From: Citrus sinensis
Lineage: Eukaryota > Streptophyta > Magnoliopsida > Sapindales > Rutaceae
Length of the DNA: 64,000 nucleotides
Reading direction: 5' to 3'
NCBI RefSeq assembly: GCF_022201045.2
Contig: NC_068563.1
Coordinates: 1,984,001 to 2,048,000 of the forward strand
Made by a program: the position numbers and the translations under genes. Numbering within the stretch: position 1 is the first letter of the stretch; each line of letters opens with the position of its first letter. Below are positions 20,975 through 33,063 of the stretch, in pieces. Below the pieces are notes generated by a model that saw nothing but the letters and a program-made list of their open reading frames with translations, ran no database searches and was not told the origin of the DNA.

Positions 20975-23900
20975 TTAGAATGAAGGGAAGAACCTATTAA
21001 GGTTCCATGGCAGCGAATAGAACTCTTCGCTCCTGGTATCACGCTCAAAATAGCGGAACTTCGCCCACCAGTGCCTGCCACTGTCACGCCTTGTTGCACT
21101 GTGCCCAAGACTGTGAGTGCAATCCAAGAAGTAAGCAACAATGGTTGCTACAGTTGCCGGGGATGTGAAAATCACTTGAATTATGTTGTTGAACTGTAAT
21201 CATTAAGGGAAAAAAAAAATAGAATTGGTTTATGGTACTCTTAGTAAAAAGTAAACAAACAATGGCGAGGCTATCAAACAAAGCTATGTGTCTACTATAC
21301 CGATGTTGATTTAGTGTTCACTGGGCCGTGTCCAGAATTGAGCTGATACTGATTGAAGTACTGTGCCACTGAAAGGCCCATGAAGAGGGAGAATCCTAAA
21401 ATAAACTTTGACCTGAAGCTGTTCAGGTTGCAGAATTGGAGGAAACTCAAACCTGCCGCAGCTGAACCCGAAATACAAAATCAGATGGTGTTGAGATTGC
21501 AGTAATTCACTCAAGAGACTAATTCAGCCTTTTTTTTAATTTTTTTTTATAAAGATGTAGACGAGATACATACCCACATAGGCAAAGAGGACACAGTACA
21601 GAGCTGCCACAATAGGTAATGGAATAGAGGCAAGAACAGCCCCAAATTTTCCTGTCAACAACATTAATTATGATACCATCGGACGCGTAAGTACCTCTTT
21701 TGCCATATATTTAACTAAAAATGAAATATGCTCAATTCTAAGATCCTATTTCAAGGGAAATGCACTTGAACTGTACTGAGTGATCAGTTAAGCCAAATTA
21801 GAGAACAACACAAGAAATTCCAGGACTATTTATATGGACACATAAAGAACCTCACCTAATATGGAAAAGAAAAGCATAAATCCTGCTGATATCTGAACAA
21901 CTTTTCGACTTCCATTTCGTGTTAATCCCAAAAGACCTGCATTTTCACTGAAAAAGCAACAAAACCTGTTAGCTCACAGTTTTGGAGGTCATTTTGCTAG
22001 GATTGGCACATGCACAGGGTTACACACGCAAGTGTGGCAATTTCACTGACAGCTGTGCACATTCCGAGCTATGTGAGATTTTACAAATAAATCAAAGTAT
22101 CCAATATTAATTACAGATTGCCATTAACCAATTTTACTGTTTCATTTGATGCACTTAATTACAGTTTATGCAGGTATTGAGATTCTATGCCTAAGCAGAG
22201 AGGAGTCATAGTGGAGATGCCCTCATCATAAAGACTTCTTTACAAAAAGCTATTCACTAACTTCAAAAGTTTAAACTTTCTTACACTGAAGCAGTGCAGC
22301 CAGATCCTGTGCCCAAAGCACCATCCAGCAAAAGACCTATTCCCTGGAATTCAGAAAATCAAACCAGTGATCTTGATTTGAGAACCCAGAATTATGGACT
22401 ATATATAATAAAAGTGCACATAGCAGAATCCCTTACTTGCCAACCAATACCGCGGCTTAGTACAGACGGTGGCTTAGGGGTGGCACTCCCATATCTTGAA
22501 GCTGCTAAAAACGTACCTGTAGACTGCTCAATAAAAGAAGGAAAAAGGTTCATCTTATTAGAATCACAATACAAATTATCCTTCCTTATGATTTAAACCT
22601 TGCAGCACCACTCTTAACTGCCCCCCCCCCCGTCCCCCCCTCAACAAACCAAACCAAAAAACAAAAAGAAAAAAAAGGCAAAACAGCTTGCATCATCTCA
22701 TAATCTTCATTCCCAGTTAGGAGTTAATCACATGTTCAGAATAGTTCTTTATAAATCAAACCTCGACAATAGCAACAAAAGAAGCAGCCATCATAGCGAA
22801 TGCATCACCAGCATTGAAACGGGGGCTTCCATACTGAAATGGATATGGAACCCGTATCCTACGTAGGAGAAACAAAATTAAAGGTCATAATAATGCCAGT
22901 ACTCCTCAAGGAATCATTTGCACTGGCTAATATCAGATTAGATAAATCTCCTTTGAGCAAAGTACAAAAGAATAATTTTACAAGAATTTCAATTGGGCTG
23001 TTATGTATAAGCTCACCATGGAGCAGCTTTAAGAAGTCCAGCACGATCTGTACGACAGCTAATTTGAGTATTTGAAGGTTTATCATCATAAGCACCAGCA
23101 AGAGTCAAAACTTCAGCATATCCCCATACGATAGCAACAGTGAAGAGGACTGCAAGTCGGTCAAATATGCCTCTTTTGGATTGCAACATATGCGGAATAT
23201 ACTGCAAATTAAGAATCAGTCATCCACATTGTTAGACAAACCAAAATAAATTCAAGATAAACTCCATTAAGTGAACAGTGAAAAGGATCATTGTTTTTAA
23301 ATTTTTTATAGATTTAAAGACAAGAACAACTAAGAATAGATCTGACCTGGGATAAAACAACCAATATGATTAATGCAGGGAGTCCAACTTCAATGCACTT
23401 TGCCAGCTATAAGCATTCACCAAAGAGAAGAGAATGTCATTTTCAGAAAAGGGATAATTGTAGAGGTGAAAATGCAACTCAACACAAAGAGTTATGCAGA
23501 AAATGGAAGTCAACAAAGACTTTCTAACCATATCACATGTAATTTAAAAGATTAAATCAGTGAGACACAAAGCCATAAAGATCCCTCGGTCGAAATTTCA
23601 TTACAACAAAGATCCAGAACCAGCATTTTAAGATTAGTAATCTAATGGTTCTTGGGCAAACTATTCAGAGATGTTAATTAGCCTGGAATTCTGTGTCTGT
23701 GACCAGCTCATTGTGACATTGAGCAGCAACTAAGCATGATAGGAACAGATAAATGTTAGTCACAGAATAAGTACATTAAGGAGTGCAGGAGTTATTCTAC
23801 TAATATCAAAAGTTGTCCCCAAAAATCCAGCATATGACTACAAATAAACATAAACAGCTGACTAGTAACAGAAGTGATACTCTTGACCGCCTAAACTTCA

Positions 23901-25252
23901 ACGCTACGTTTTTGTAATAGGCAGTGTAAATTTATATAAGTTAGGGCACAAGGGACTTCATTTTTGAGCTGGCTGAAAATTCTTTCGAAGCCAACAGTAT
24001 GGATGTAGGAAAAGAACTAAGAAAATTGCTTCTTTAACTCGGGAAATGACTCCAAACAGTTTGGAAGCAGAGAAGCATAATTAACATTAGCAAATAAGGT
24101 CATCGAAATTGAACCAAAATTCCCCATTTCAAAACAAGATGAAAACGTATATTAAACTAGCCATTTCTGTTTTTGCTTTGAAGAATGAAGCAAAACCCTT
24201 GACATTCTTACCCTTGGGAAACCTAGTGCATATAGACCTAGTCCAGTAAGGGTGACCAGGGGAACCGCAGCAAGAGGGTTAAGAAATCTGCATCACAAGA
24301 AACCGAAACAGAACCACAATATAATATCAGCTTCATGGCAAGATAAGACTTCACCGAATCTATTAAGGCAGTTAAGCTACATCCTACCTTCCAAATATTC
24401 TCCAGAAGCCAAAAAAACCAATTATCATGTTGAAGAGTGACGCCATAATAATTGCTCCTTGCAAGGTCCTCATGGATTCCTTGAACCTCTGCAAATAGCA
24501 AAAATTCATTATATTAATTAACAACCAACTCATCCTCTTGATATCCAAAAAATTAGAGAAGCGCAGAAGAAAACGGCAGACCAACCTGATGGGGATCAGT
24601 GTATTGCTTGAATCTGTTGGACGTAGCGATGGACACAGCAGGGATAATGAAAGAATAGGAACCCCTCATCACAACCGGGAGCCGAGTTCCAAACAAAGTC
24701 TGCGAGAGTGTGTTGATGCCCGAAACAAAGAGCAAATTGTTGATGACTTCAGCCTTCTCTACCTGTTCATCAAGAACATTACAGAAGCATTTGAGTCAAC
24801 AGAAATTGTAAACATGAATTAGAACTTTTTCTCAAAACACTCCTTACATCGCCTCCGCCCATTAAAGGGACAAGCATAGATGGAATGATAACTGTAGTTC
24901 CAAGCATTACTAGATAATGCTGAAATCCAAGAATTATCGCCTCAGCTGCAATTAATGCAACAATTAATAAGAAGAATTTCATATTAAAAGAAAAATGCAA
25001 AACATTTTCCTTCACTTATTTATATTAGTTTCAATTTCTTCAGTCTATCTCTTATTCTTTACATGCATAGAGGCGTATCCAAGCAATGCATTATGCATGC
25101 ATTATTTATATTTTGAACGAAAAGATAGAAAAGTTACGCCAAGGAGGCGAGCTGGAGACGCAAAAGTCGATGCCGGGAAGCTGATCTTTAACCGGAAACG
25201 GCTGAAACTCATCGGCTTTCGAACCTCCTCCTCCTCCACCGCTGCCCGCCAT
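20975..25252 (-). CDS. Nucleobase-ascorbate transporter, tandem copy 2 (NAT5/6-like)
   Basis: Fourteen exons (25252-25138, 24945-24848, 24762-24586, 24488-24388, 24287-24212, 23406-23347, 23201-23017, 22858-22762, 22523-22437, 22343-22285, 21947-21856, 21651-21574, 21461-21301, 21193-20975) encode 534 residues. The N-terminus is MAGSGGGGGGSKADEFQP, a glycine run absent from copy 1. Then come PPWPEAIILGFQHYLVMLG, the ENAGLLGLTR signature and a C-terminus ending LNRFFPSF. Both catalytic-core motifs of the family are intact. Intron 5 (about 0.8 kb) is the largest. The gene is a close tandem paralogue of copy 1, with all internal exon lengths conserved, so the pair arose by unequal exchange after the intron pattern was fixed. 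It is closer than copy 1 to the usual plant NAT sequence at several positions. Confidence 0.93.
22621..22639. repeat. Poly-C tract in NAT copy 2 intron 8
   Basis: A run of about ten C followed by GT and seven more C, within the intron between exons 9 and 8 on the minus strand. It reads as a G-run in the transcript and is prone to length variation. Confidence 0.8.
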
Positions 25253-27205
25253 TGTTGCGCCGTTCCGCCTTTCTTTCCTTTGTTTCTGTTCAAGCAAGGA
25301 AGCTTTGCTTGTCTTCAGATATAGAGGCGAGAGAGCGAGAAAACGTGTCGTGCAAGAAACAGCCAGAGCAAGCACACTGATGACGGATTGATGATCATGG
25401 TGATGAGCTGAGACACTTAAACAATTAGGACAGGTTAGGCCGCGTCGTTATGACTTATAATCACTAATATGTTTTTGCAAAATTATACTTGTTTACTTAT
25501 GAATTTTGCTACAGTTGTTGAATCGTTTCTTGCTTTGATTTATTAGCGGAGACTAGAGAACGAGAGAAAGAGATCGGAAAGCTACCTACTGCAGCTGCAT
25601 GAGTGTGACAGATTCTTCACTGACACAAATTAAAAAGCTAGCTCTTTTTTGCCTTCTGACAGCATCCACACTGCAGAATTGAGATTAATTTTTTAAAAAA
25701 AATACAACAATGAACTAATTAATTAGTATATTTTAGAAGATGCTGAACTAACTTGTAAGTTTGATACCACCATAATTCAAAATAATAATAATAATAAAAG
25801 GGTCTGATACCACCAGCATGTTGTTTGTTTTCAAATGTGGAAGAGTATGAAGATGACATGGAGCTTGTTGGTGATGAGTCGTTTTAAAGCGTTACTACTT
25901 GCGTTTTGAGCTTTTTTGCCTTTCTTCTAAAAAGATTCGGACAATTCCAATGCTCGCTAATTGCCCTGAGAAGCTGAATCTGAATGGAATTTGAATTTTT
26001 TTTTTCCTTTTTTTAATAATTTGTTAATTCCTTACTAACTAACTTACAATGTCTTCAAAATATGCCCCAAAAAAAATATATAATATTCAAATAGGATCCG
26101 CTTGAATTTTACATGAACCGTAGGTTAAAACTTAGCATCACCCGTTAGTTACACTTCGATTTTTGAATATTGTTTTATTTTTTATTTTTTTGGTACGTAT
26201 GGCGTCGCTTGTAATTATTACAGGATATTTACAGGTCAGCGCAGCAGAGATAATGTGACGGACTCGCAGACATCTCCCTGTCAGTACTCAGTAGCTGCAG
26301 AAAATCCTTCACACGTGTTACTAGACAAAGACCAAAAAGTTCTCGAAATCTATTAAAATCTCATATTTGCCCTCTCCACGTTTTACATACTTAAAGAAAT
26401 GACAATTCAAAATAATAATAATACTCACACGTGAAATACGACACGAAGCTAATCAAATTAACCCCCCAATAATAACTTATATATCGAACTTTAGGTTAAA
26501 ATTATTCATCAAACTTAACAATTGAGTTGTTGGTAATATTCAAAACTAACGAGATTTGATTTTTTTTATACATGTTTCAACAACAATTCAACCGAATATT
26601 CTTGAAATTTTGAATGGTAGATAAATTCGGACCTCCAAATATGAACATTTTCCCCTAGTGCATGGTTTTTCAATTTGTCAAGTTAATCCAAATTACTTAA
26701 AATTAGTTAACCATTTATGATTAAAGTTTTAAAGTGGATTTACATTCATTGCACTTTCCGTAGTTTTTTTTTTCCCCCCCTTTTCTTTTTGGGTTAACTG
26801 AACTGTTTTAAGTTTTCTTGATTTCCCACTCAAGCACTCAAATGGAGATTGATTAGAAATTTATTTGTAGAAAAAATAGCAATGTAGAAGGCACAAAATG
26901 CAACAAATAAATAATAAAGTCAAACGCTGGTTTCTTTTTGCAAAAGTTTGTCTTATAGACACGGAACTAGTAGTCAAAGGAAAGTGTGCCAACCATTATA
27001 CTTTATTCCTGATTGATTTACTTGTTGAACAATAATAATCCAAATTGGACAATACAAAGGGGAATAACACATGCCCAATTTTGACGTTTATTTTATTCGT
27101 TCATTTATTTATTTTAATATTACTTTACAATATTTACAACGAGACATTTATAGAAACTCTTAATGACTTGATCAATTGTGTGATGGCGCAATTAAAAAAT
27201 AAGCA
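25253..27205. other. Upstream region of NAT copy 2 and gene-free spacer
   Basis: Contains the presumptive promoter and leader of NAT copy 2, followed by A+T-rich sequence. No further coding region, RNA gene or well-bounded element was recognised. Confidence 0.5.
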
Positions 27206-27547
27206 GTGCTACACATCCCAACATTTTTAACCTAAAAAGTTATTCCAAATGATGTGGCATTTATCAATTAGTTGGTGAGATAATACAATTAATTCACTTA
27301 AATCTTGTAAATAATTATCAACCACTCAATTAATGACGCATCACTTGAGATCAAATATATATTTAAAAACTATACAGGCATCCTAAATTTTTTTATCCCA
27401 AAATTCTATCTCAAATGATGTGTCATTCATTGATTTGTTGATAATTCTTTAAAAAATCTTAGTGGGTTAATTTCTCACTAACCAATTGATGAATGCCACA
27501 TCATTCGAGATAGTTTTTTAGGATAAATAATTTGAGATGTGAAGCAC
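27206..27547. mobile_element. Two adjacent MITE copies sharing outer inverted ends
   Basis: The outer ends GTGCTACACATC and GATGTGAAGCAC are inverted repeats, with arms of roughly 75 bp containing AAATGATGTGGCATT and its mirror. Inside, a second arm pair (about 27379-27541) has its own inverted ends around CTCAAATGATGTGTCATTC. The best reading is two copies of one MITE side by side, the left one more diverged. No target duplication was found. Confidence 0.6.
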
Positions 27548-28995
27548 CGTAGCTCAAAACAAGCCAAATTTACTTTCAAGTTTGAAAGAAAATCAAGCCA
27601 ACCAATTTACACGCGGCGAGTTGATGTTTTTATTAGTTAATCACTTTCACTTTTTTTCTTTTCTTTTTTTGATTTAGGGATTTATGGGCTTGGGGGTATC
27701 TTGGTTCCATTAAAGTGGGCTAATGAATAGGGGTCGTGGATAAACTTGGACCAAATGTTTCAGGCCCACCGTATTCTACATTTGAGAAGTCACCGTACAT
27801 GATACAGTTCTTGTTCTTTGCCAACTTTGCACTTAATAAAGGCCAATTGCGTCTGTGTATCCGCCAAAAATAGTATTGGATTTTTCAAATCGTATATTAA
27901 AGCAAAATAACAATCTTTTATTTAATTAAAAAATAAAATCTAAAATCTAAACACATACAGGGGCAGATATTCTGTAGCGTTTGGCTATAGCCCCAACAAA
28001 TTAGAACATACTCCATTTCATTCAATGCTGAAATTATTTTAAAATTATAATGGTAAGGCGCCGGTCGGGTCGGGTCATATTTTAATTTTATGATAATATA
28101 TATATATATATAATCAAGTTAGCAAGGTTTTTAACTGGTCACACACAAAAGGGTGGTTTGTTGAAAACAAAATATATAATTTATTTTATGATTTATCACC
28201 TACTCTACGTTTGCATCGTCCAAAACTCCCCTAAATGAACCTTCCTATAAATTAAAATTCAAATACGAGTTGAGTTTGTCTATTGAATGATGACTTAAGA
28301 CTTTATAAAATTAAGATAATTTTTTTAAAAAAAATCATATTCGCAGGCTCTCCTCGCTGTTTGGTTTGAAAATGGTTAGGGGGCCGGGCAGCCGAGAAAT
28401 CATCTATTCAAATGGTTTTGGTGTCAAATTTTGAGTGGACTAGTAATTCATATTATAATTGTGTACAAAAATTTGTTATTACATAAGTAAATTTAGAGGA
28501 TATTTTTTAAAATGAGAGTTCCCTTGTTTTAATAAAATAAGGACTAAATTAAACTATTAAAAAAATTACAGACTTAATACAGCGTGTTTTGTCACACAAA
28601 ATATCTCGCCAACGGAAGATTCCACATAACTTCAAATTTATCAAGCTTTTTGTGCAACTAAGAGAATTTCTAGAATTCATTTGATTTGATTAATACTGAA
28701 TTAACAGCTAAACTACCATTAATTTGTCTAAATGTGACAGGTTGCTTTCAAAAGTTTCTATCAAATATTGATTTGCCATTTTGCCTGATCCTTGCCTGTA
28801 TGCACCATACGCGTGGCTAAAACGTTTTCCACGTTTTGTCAAAATGACACTCTTCAAAATAATGCCTTTCTTTGTATTTTATTCCACGGTTAATTAGCAT
28901 ATGGAAGTCAGTTGCTTTTTTATCTTTTAATTCCATTCACGTTTTAAAATTATCTATAAGTCCACACTTAGAGCACTACCCTAGCTTTTTATATA

Positions 28996-29199
28996 AGAGT
29001 GATGATACAATTACAAACGCTTATATAAACTTATCTTGTATAAATTGATGTGACATTAATTCATTAGTTGAATGAAAATATAAAATAATAGAAATAAATC
29101 ATGTGGGTCAAGAGATATTTAATTTAACCAATGAATTAGCGCCACATCAGTTTGTACAAAATAAATTTGTACAATAGTTTGTAACTATATCATTACTCT
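28996..29199. mobile_element. MITE, family A copy 2
   Basis: A 204-bp element with inverted ends AGAGTGATGATAC and a right end reading CATTACTCT. Its arms contain TACAAACGCTTATATAAAC and its mirror GTTTGTAC. It is flanked by TTATATA at 28989-28995 and 29200-29206, a 7-bp target duplication (8 bp if the shared T is counted). Internal blocks such as CAATGAATTAGCGCCACATC match the copy at 1551-1745. Confidence 0.8.
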
Positions 29200-29479
29200 T
29201 TATATAATATCATCAGAAAAATTGAAAAAAAAAATATTAGAATGAATTTTGATCAATACAATAATTTCAGGATTTTGGGGAAAGAGGAAAAGAAAAAAAA
29301 AACAAAAAAAAAAACACGTATCTTGTTATGCTAACGAACGAGGCAAATTATTACAAAATATGCTCAATTCCACAATATTGTCAAGGCTTCGAAAATTTCA
29401 CAACAAGAGGTGCATAACGTTACAAAAACGTGATAAAACAAAACATAAAGTTTTATAGAATCGCTATAAGCAATAACAC

Positions 29480-29925
29480 AATCATCAATCAGAGGTGATT
29501 AGATGATTATTTAATATAACTTATCTAATGATCATAAGTACTTATTTAATCTCATAAGTTCTTATTAAAATTTTTATTGTTATTTGGTTTTTTTTTTAAC
29601 AGTAGAGCTTTTGATGACTAAATAAGATATTTTGCATTTACTAGTAAAAACTCAAATTTTAGGATTTTGAGAGTAGAGTTTGAAAAGCTTTTTTTTTTAA
29701 TGTTAAAATTTCAAAAATATTATTTACTTGTTTAATAATTTTATTTCATTCTTTTCATAACATAACTTTAAAAAACTTGTTTGTTATAAAAATTTTATAA
29801 TTTTGAATAAAAACTCTCATTGACAACGAAACAACTAAAATTTTTTAGGTAGAACCTTTGTTTATAAAAGATCTACTAACATAAATTCTATTTAAATAAA
29901 TACTATTTGAAAGGTTATATCAAAC
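29480..29925 (+). mobile_element. MITE, family B copy 1
   Basis: A+T-rich element with landmarks shared by two other loci in this window: ATAAGTACTTATTTAAT, GACTAAATAAGAT, AAAACTCAAATTTTAGG, TTTCATAACATAACTTTAAA and AAAAACTCTCATTGACAA. It ends near GGTTATATCAAACCAAGCC. The ends are only approximate. No coding capacity. Its terminal sequence suggests a hAT-like MITE. Confidence 0.65.
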
Positions 29926-31552
29926 CAAGCCTAATTAAAAAATGAAAAACACTTTCCTCTATTGTATTTTCAAGGATAAACCTATTATCCACAGTAAGGT
30001 CAAACAAATAAATTTAAATAAAAAATTGATAAGATAGACATAAATTACTTACCAAATATGATTTTTTTTAAAAAAATTTAAATAAGAGGTTAAAGGAAGT
30101 TAAAACTCTAATTTCCTCTAACATTATTACAACATCATCATTTATCTTGTGCACGTGCATCCTAAAGAGAAATTCTATGACACCTTTAATATATTATAAT
30201 CAATTGATGCATACATAACATGTGTAATTAAATTTAATATAACTACTACTAAATACATATATATATCATATCATTATTTACTTATTATATGATTAAAATG
30301 GTACATCTGCTGCATTCTAAATTTTCTCATACTTTACAAATGAATCGAGCAATAACGTTGAGTACCTACGTATTGCTCAAAATAGTGTTGCATTGTTAAA
30401 AAAACATTGTATAAATCGAATCAATTTCTATTTTATAAATTGCATACGTTCACTTCCAAGAACTCTAAATTATATACATTATTTGCCATCTCAGCGACTC
30501 AGCCCCACGCTATCCCTCTTCCGGTATAAAATGACAGAAATTTTGATTCCATAACTTGAATGTCATTCTTCAAATATATATATATATATATATACATTCT
30601 ATTTTAATCTAGAATTAGAATTGCACACGCGTCTACCTCTTTTGCATGAGATGGAAAAGCTTAAAATAGCACCCTATGATGACTTTGCATTAGTTCGGCT
30701 CTAAAGAGATTCAAATTATGAAACAAGAAACCCAAAGCTAAAGCTAATTATTCGAGCCCAAAATATGATCTGTTTGTTAATTATTACAAGAAGGCAATGC
30801 TAAACAAAAAAGAAAAAAAAAACATTATGGAAAATTATTATTATTATTATTATTAAGCTAGAGCTACAAAATATAATTGTGACACATAGCTAGCACGTGA
30901 AGCCAATTCAGCCAACGTGGGATGAGATTGTTCTCAAATTATATATATCAACCTCTCTAAATATTTTTAGGCCCTATTTAGTATTGATGTGTTATATCTT
31001 TTAAGTTACAATTATTGTGAAAAAAAAGTTGTAATTATAAAATAAAAATTAATAGTATGTAATAAATATTAATTTTAAATAATAACTTTGACAAAATTAA
31101 TAAAAATATAATATATTTTTCATCATATAAGCATAAAAGAAAATTAACTTACCTTCTAAGTTATAACTGTTAGTGTTTAATAAATACTTTAATACTGTAA
31201 TTTTAAAATTATAATTATCCAACCTTAATCCTAAATTGAGCTTTCGTTGTTCAACTTTTCCAGGTGCGTTTACTTGCTTGCACTTTTGTGATGTCCATTA
31301 ACCATTTGGTGATATTGAGTTTTCAATTATTAAAGTAAGAGATGGATTGAAAGTTGGCCGGCCATTAGTAAGGTGAAAATACATATTTATTAAGTTAATA
31401 CCACAAATATTTTACTAAGTTAATACAATTTCTATTTAGTGTAATTTTACAAGTTACGTCTGATACACCCCGAGCTATGTTATCACTGTATAAATTGATT
31501 CGCAATAAATCATTACTTGTTACGTGGAAGGATTGTAATATAAATTACGAAT
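29926..31552. other. Gene-free A+T-rich spacer with simple repeats
   Basis: Contains (AT)n at about 30573-30593, an ATT-trinucleotide run near 30837-30855 and MITE-like text around 30970-31230 whose ends I could not define. No gene. Confidence 0.5.
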
Positions 31553-31580
31553 GTATATATATATATATATATGGTAAATG

Positions 31581-31692
31581 CTAAGTTACAATAATTGTAA
31601 CATATATTTTTTATGTGAACCATACAATTTGTGGGTCCTATAATTTTGTGTGGTTCACGTGAGGGATGTATGTTACAATTATTATAACTTAG
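31581..31692. repeat. 112-bp foldback (hairpin) element
   Basis: The left arm (CTAAGTTACAATAATTGTAA and on, about 45 nt) is complementary to the right arm (ending TTACAATTATTATAACTTAG), with few mismatches around a loop of about 20 nt. It lies between a (TA)n run ending at 31572 and a compound (TC)n(TA)n run at 31701-31738. Confidence 0.8.
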
Positions 31693-31699
31693 AGGCTCC

Positions 31700-31700
<1 letters not shown>

Positions 31701-31737
<37 letters not shown>

Positions 31738-31738
31738 G
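31701..31738. repeat. Compound (TC)n(TA)n microsatellite
   Basis: About nine TC units followed directly by about nine TA units. Likely length-polymorphic. Confidence 0.85.
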
Positions 31739-32879
31739 TTAAAAGTGAGTTCTTTCCTAGAAAAGAAGCAGCAATTTTTAATGAATTTCTTTAATGAAGT
31801 TTACGAAACAATTATTAACAATATTATATTATAGACAACCAAAACTTTTAACTACAACCGAGGAAGGTATATTTAAACAAAATTATCGTATTGGAGACGG
31901 TAAACTGATGATACATTTATGGATAAATATTTGTTCACATTAATGCAGTTAGCGTACAAAACCAAAACTCAATGGTATGAAAAGTATTATTAGTTCAATA
32001 GTTTGTAAGAGGCAGATTGAATGATGTTGGTGTTGCGAAGCAATTATATGTTTGATGCATAAGTCGATTATTTTAAGAGCAATGTTGTTGTTGTTGTTGT
32101 TTTTGAATTCTGTTATATACAGATTGTTACTGATATTATATCAGATATTATAATTAATATTGATAATCATATTTTACAATTAGGACTACCGTCGTACATT
32201 GATACACTGAAACATTTGTCCAAATGTTTTAAACTCTATTTAATATTCGAGGAAGATGGATGCATACTCTACTCATATTTCGTAAGGAATAGATTGTCTT
32301 CACTCAATTAATTAATAATTGAGTAACTATTGAAACTAACCTCCATAAATTTTTTATGAAGACTCGAATCTTTACACTAAACAATGTTGTTTAGATTAAA
32401 ATAATAAAAAAATAATAAAAAAGATAAAATATTGACAAATACAATATAAGATTGATGGATTTATTCATTTAATTTATAACACCGAAAACCTGACTCGGCC
32501 GGGTACATTGTTTTTGTCGACATTTTATAACCGTTTTGATTCACAAACAACTGTTAACCTGTACAATTCCCAAGGAGATAAAAGAACCGGATTTTGCTTC
32601 GACTGGACCATAATATAAAACAACAATTCTTGAAGGGTCATATCATAAATGTAATGAATTATAAAACTAATCTTCTTTATATGTGTATATATATATATAT
32701 CGATATGGTTGGCTCTTCCCTTCATTGTGCATTTCCCTAAGCAACATCCATTTTATCGACGCGTTTTGAACACGTAATTTGCCTTAAATTACCATATTGG
32801 CCGAACTTCAACCTATCGGGACTCTCAGATTTACCACGTCATCGACGCCCTGATCTCTCTGTAATTTTCCTTTTTTAAA
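31739..32879. other. Spacer upstream of the CYSTM gene
   Basis: A (GTT)n run at about 32085-32100 and (TA)n at about 32685-32700 are visible. No gene. Confidence 0.45.
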
Positions 32880-32890
32880 AACTATAAAAA
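32880..32890 (+). promoter_or_regulatory. TATA box of the CYSTM/WINDHOSE-like gene
   Basis: ACTATAAAAAT lies about 180 bp upstream of the start codon. It is followed about 30 bp later by a pyrimidine-rich stretch (CTTCTTCATCCTCTC) suited to transcription start and a plant 5' leader. Inferred from position and motif only. Confidence 0.5.
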
Positions 32891-33063
32891 TATCTTCTTC
32901 ATCCTCTCTTGCATATAAAAATTCGTACACAGCTCTTTCTCATCAACCTATTCTTCTTCTCATCCAATACTCGTAATAACTCTCAAACAAACCAACAGGA
33001 AAATAATAAATATAATAATAAGAAGAAGAATCAAATTTCTTTAGCAGAGGATCATCAGGAGCA

